NCBI GenBank assembly: GCA_002362575.1
Contig: DEUM01000067.1
Location: forward strand, 1 to 50,738
Source: Lachnoclostridium sp. UBA3262
GTDB taxonomy: Bacteria > Bacillota > Clostridia > Lachnospirales > Lachnospiraceae
Length of the DNA stretch: 50,738 nucleotides
Reading direction: 5' to 3'
Shown here: piece after piece, positions 49,001-50,738 of the stretch
How positions within the stretch are numbered: position 1 is the stretch's first letter
Layout: the number at the start of each line of letters is the position of its first letter
The notes under the pieces: generated by a model
What the model was told of the DNA's origin: nothing
Seen by the model: the letters and a program-made list of their open reading frames with translations, nothing else
Database searches by the model: none
Program-made: the position numbers and the translations under genes

Positions 49001-49388
49001 CATTGGACACCTCCTTTTCAGATTCTGGCTTGGCAATCTTTACTCCAATACTGACAGCCAACGCATCATCAACTGACAACATCAAATGCTTGTCAAAAGT
49101 ACCGATGTATTCTTGCAGGCGTTGTTTATCAAGCGTCCTTATCTGCTCAAGCAATATGATGGAGTCTTTTTCGAGAAATTCATATCCTTTCGCTATGACG
49201 TGGGTAGGCAGATTCGCTTTGTTGTGTTCCATGCCAGTAATCGCCGCCACAATAACCGTAGTGCTGTATCTGTTACCTTTATTGTTGGAAATGATGAGTA
49301 CAGGTCTGTGTTTGCCGCCTTGTTCTGAGCCAACAATGGGATTTAATCTGGCGAAATAAATATCGCCACGTTTAATATTGTTTTTCAT
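48996..49388 (-). CDS. PemK/MazF-family toxin-like protein
   Basis: A 130-residue protein of the MazF/PemK endoribonuclease family: RGDIYFARLNPIVGSEQGGKHRPVLIISN at the N-terminus, TTVIVAAITG, and LLEQIRTLDKQRL. These are the conserved active-site and dimer segments. No classic MazE antitoxin lies upstream; the neighbouring 66-residue ORF is not AbrB-like. AGGAGG lies about 11 bases before the ATG. Confidence 0.9.
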   Translation of the reverse strand: MKNNIKRGDIYFARLNPIVGSEQGGKHRPVLIISNNKGNRYSTTVIVAAITGMEHNKANLPTHVIAKGYEFLEKDSIILLEQIRTLDKQRLQEYIGTFDKHLMLSVDDALAVSIGVKIAKPESEKEVSNG

Positions 49389-49970
49389 TATGTGATTGAC
49401 CTCCTATCTTGATTTAGGCGGAAACTTCCTGCCTATGTAACAGCCAGACGCAAGGAAGTATTTAAGGTCGGGAGAACATAAAACAAGCCCTGTTCCATTG
49501 ACCCAGCCTGCATCTGGCTTTATGATAAAAGGCATTTTCTATTTGTCCCCGACACCCCGAAAATGCTGATGCGTGATAACGCAAGGGAAGTCACCAAACG
49601 GTCAGCAGCGAACTGACGCCACGGGAATTGCACCCCAACTGTCGGTCTGACAGAGCCGCCCCCATTGCCTGCGGCGGACTGGTTACCGTTCGGACTGTGG
49701 CTGGACGGGAGTATCATTGTCCTCTTTGTGGGTCTTGGCGAAATCGGGAGCTGCCCGATATTTTCAGTCGGTATTTTCCGCTTGCCGCCTTTCGGCGGGT
49801 CAAGGCGTACCGCTGCACACGCTTATGCTTATTACAGCCACAAAGAGAATGTATTTGATGAATGGGTATTCGGTTTTCAAAGAGCCTCCCGTTTCCGACA
49901 TAAAAGAAAACTGGGCAAGAGGTTTTTGCCCTCTCACCCAGTAGCCGATGGGAGAGTGCGATTTTGGACA
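49389..49970. other. Region without a confident gene in the mobile element
   Basis: This is about 580 bases with higher GC than its surroundings. Two minus-strand frames (49520-49717 and 49714-49971) and some plus-strand ones are open, but none has a ribosome binding site, family resemblance or sensible composition. An inverted repeat ACTTCCT...AGGAAGT occurs near 49427-49461. It may hold an RNA, regulatory or transfer site. Confidence 0.5.
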
Positions 49971-50399
49971 CTATCCCAAAAGTTTTTTAATTTTTTTCTT
50001 AAACCTGTTCAAACGCTTGTAAATGACTTCTTTGTTTAAACTTAATTCCACTGAAATTTCGGTGACCGAAAAGCCCTGCGTCCTCATCAGCAATGCTTGG
50101 AGCGTAGGCTTGTCCAACTGATGAAGCTCTTGATACAGCACTGCATTTTCAATGCTGTCCAAAAATTGCTCAACCGTTTTTACTTCGGGCTGTGCCGTGT
50201 CCTCTGCAACTTCCTCCAGATATGTACCTGCATCCTGCAATTTCTCATAGTACCGTCTGTCGGAATTGAATATCTCCCAATCATGGACATGGAGCTTTTC
50301 AATATCGTCCTCGCTGACACCCAAACTCCTAAGCTGCTTTTCCTCGGCTTCTTTCCATATACGCCATTTTCTTTCTTCTCTGGCTTTGTTGTACGCCAT
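49971..50399 (-). CDS. Sigma-70 region 4-like regulator of the mobile element
   Basis: A 142-residue protein: N-terminal charged helices (MAYNKAREERKWRIWKEAEEKQLRSLG) and a C-terminal helix-turn-helix (MRTQGFSVTEISVELSLNKEVIYKRLNRFKKKIKK) that resembles sigma-70 region 4. Such proteins are common in clostridial conjugative elements and are thought to act as regulators. GGAGG lies 9 bases before the ATG. Confidence 0.75.
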   Translation of the reverse strand: MAYNKAREERKWRIWKEAEEKQLRSLGVSEDDIEKLHVHDWEIFNSDRRYYEKLQDAGTYLEEVAEDTAQPEVKTVEQFLDSIENAVLYQELHQLDKPTLQALLMRTQGFSVTEISVELSLNKEVIYKRLNRFKKKIKKLLG

Positions 50400-50493
50400 A
50401 ATCCGTTACCTCCAATCTGAATTTTTTTGAAAATCCAGATTGAGGGGTGGAGAACGTTCCCTATGGACAAAGATGTTCCTTTTTACTTTGGCA

Positions 50494-50540
50494 TTAAAAA
50501 AACGCATCCATATATATCTGGATACGCCTTTTTGTCTTTT
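50494..50540. terminator. Terminator-like hairpin upstream of the sigma-like gene
   Basis: CGCATCCA (50503-50510) pairs with TGGATACG (50519-50526), one G-U pair. T-runs follow on both strands, so it could stop transcription in either direction at the edge of the mobile element. Confidence 0.65.
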
Positions 50541-50592
50541 TATATATTTTCCGAGTTTAATAATGGGAAATATGAAAAATAATGTCGAACGC

Positions 50593-50624
50593 AAAAAAAA
50601 CCGCAACCCCTTTAAGAGTTGCGG
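50593..50624 (-). terminator. Strong intrinsic terminator
   Basis: On the minus strand CCGCAAC pairs with GTTGCGG (50601-50624), followed by eight T. It fits the end of the partial gene at the right edge of the window. Confidence 0.85.
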
Positions 50625-50698
50625 CATAAGTACATTGGTATCTTTTTCTTTTTATATGTAACAAGATTTACTTTTTTCCGATAAACATAAATTCTATA

Positions 50699-50738
50699 TC
50701 ACTTCACTTTCACGGTCTTCGCTTTACTCCATGAAGAA
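50699..50738 (-). CDS. 3' end of a probable secreted Fn3-domain protein (partial)
   Basis: The last codons read SSWSKAKTVKVK then TGA. This is the usual final strand of a fibronectin type III domain in clostridial surface proteins, and a strong terminator follows at 50593-50624. Only 12 residues are visible, so the call rests on this short match and the context. Confidence 0.45.
   Translation of the reverse strand, partial: SSWSKAKTVKVK

Noticed and set aside
49520..49971. Minus-strand ORFs in the mobile element (65 and 85 codons)
   Set aside because: They lack ribosome binding sites and known motifs, and their composition (Ser/Arg/Pro-rich) is that of chance frames in GC-rich DNA.

Overview
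The window looks like a spore-forming anaerobic Firmicute of the class Clostridia, most likely a member of the Lachnospiraceae. The evidence is a contiguous spoIIA-sigF-spoVA sporulation block, an [FeFe]-hydrogenase maturase (HydG) with its TM1266-type partner, a tRNA-responsive T-box leader ahead of valS, strong AGGAGG ribosome binding sites, frequent TTG/GTG starts and moderate-to-low GC. Almost everything is coded on the minus strand. The assignment is inference from gene content; no 16S rRNA is present.

Layout. 1-3250: an AgrC/LytTR-type two-component system in which the histidine kinase gene is tandemly duplicated (the first copy runs off the left edge), read from a consensus promoter whose spacer is a 20-bp palindrome, with a divergent small XRE-type regulator. 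3266-6850: an AlbA_2/HATPase_c_4 (Schlafen/RecG-like) regulator preceded by six phased repeats, then hydG and its TM1266 partner behind an attenuator-like leader. 6858-8121: a small membrane protein and a polysaccharide deacetylase. 8161-17317: one long operon for a MacAB-like exporter: an AI-2E-family membrane protein, three lipoprotein membrane-fusion adaptors, a 940-residue FtsX-type permease and two ATPases, one with an AbrB-like tail. 17437-22154: the sporulation block spoIIAA-spoIIAB-sigF-(small ORF)-spoVAA-AB-AC-AD-AE. 22278-23826: a zinc-ribbon/TPR membrane protein and a 47-residue partner. 23933-25689: a HipA-like kinase translationally coupled to a protein that ends like a serine resolvase. 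25872-28896: valS with its T-box.

28893-36119 is a degraded polymorphic-toxin (Rhs) locus: two copies of an Rhs C-terminal core with different tips (a GH24 lysozyme tip and a possible clan-CD cysteine-peptidase tip), putative immunity and lipoprotein genes, and several visible lesions (a 25-bp tandem duplication, an A10 frameshift, a deletion junction and an in-frame chimera between a lipoprotein and Rhs). 36480-41115: FGGY sugar kinase, short-chain dehydrogenase, galE and galK. 41320-44872: MIF-like tautomerase, yajC, tgt and an SGNH esterase. 45042-47096: a secreted Fn3 protein, followed by tRNA-Trp.

The right end (47365-50400) is a piece of a mobile element: a serine recombinase fused to a truncated macrodomain, a small ORF, a PemK/MazF toxin and a sigma-70-region-4-like protein. 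The final 40 bases hold the 3' end of another probable Fn3 protein. The best candidates for undescribed biology are the phased repeat array at 4761-4871, the HipA-like kinase with its resolvase-derived partner, the recombinase-macrodomain fusion, and the lipoprotein-Rhs-lysozyme chimera.
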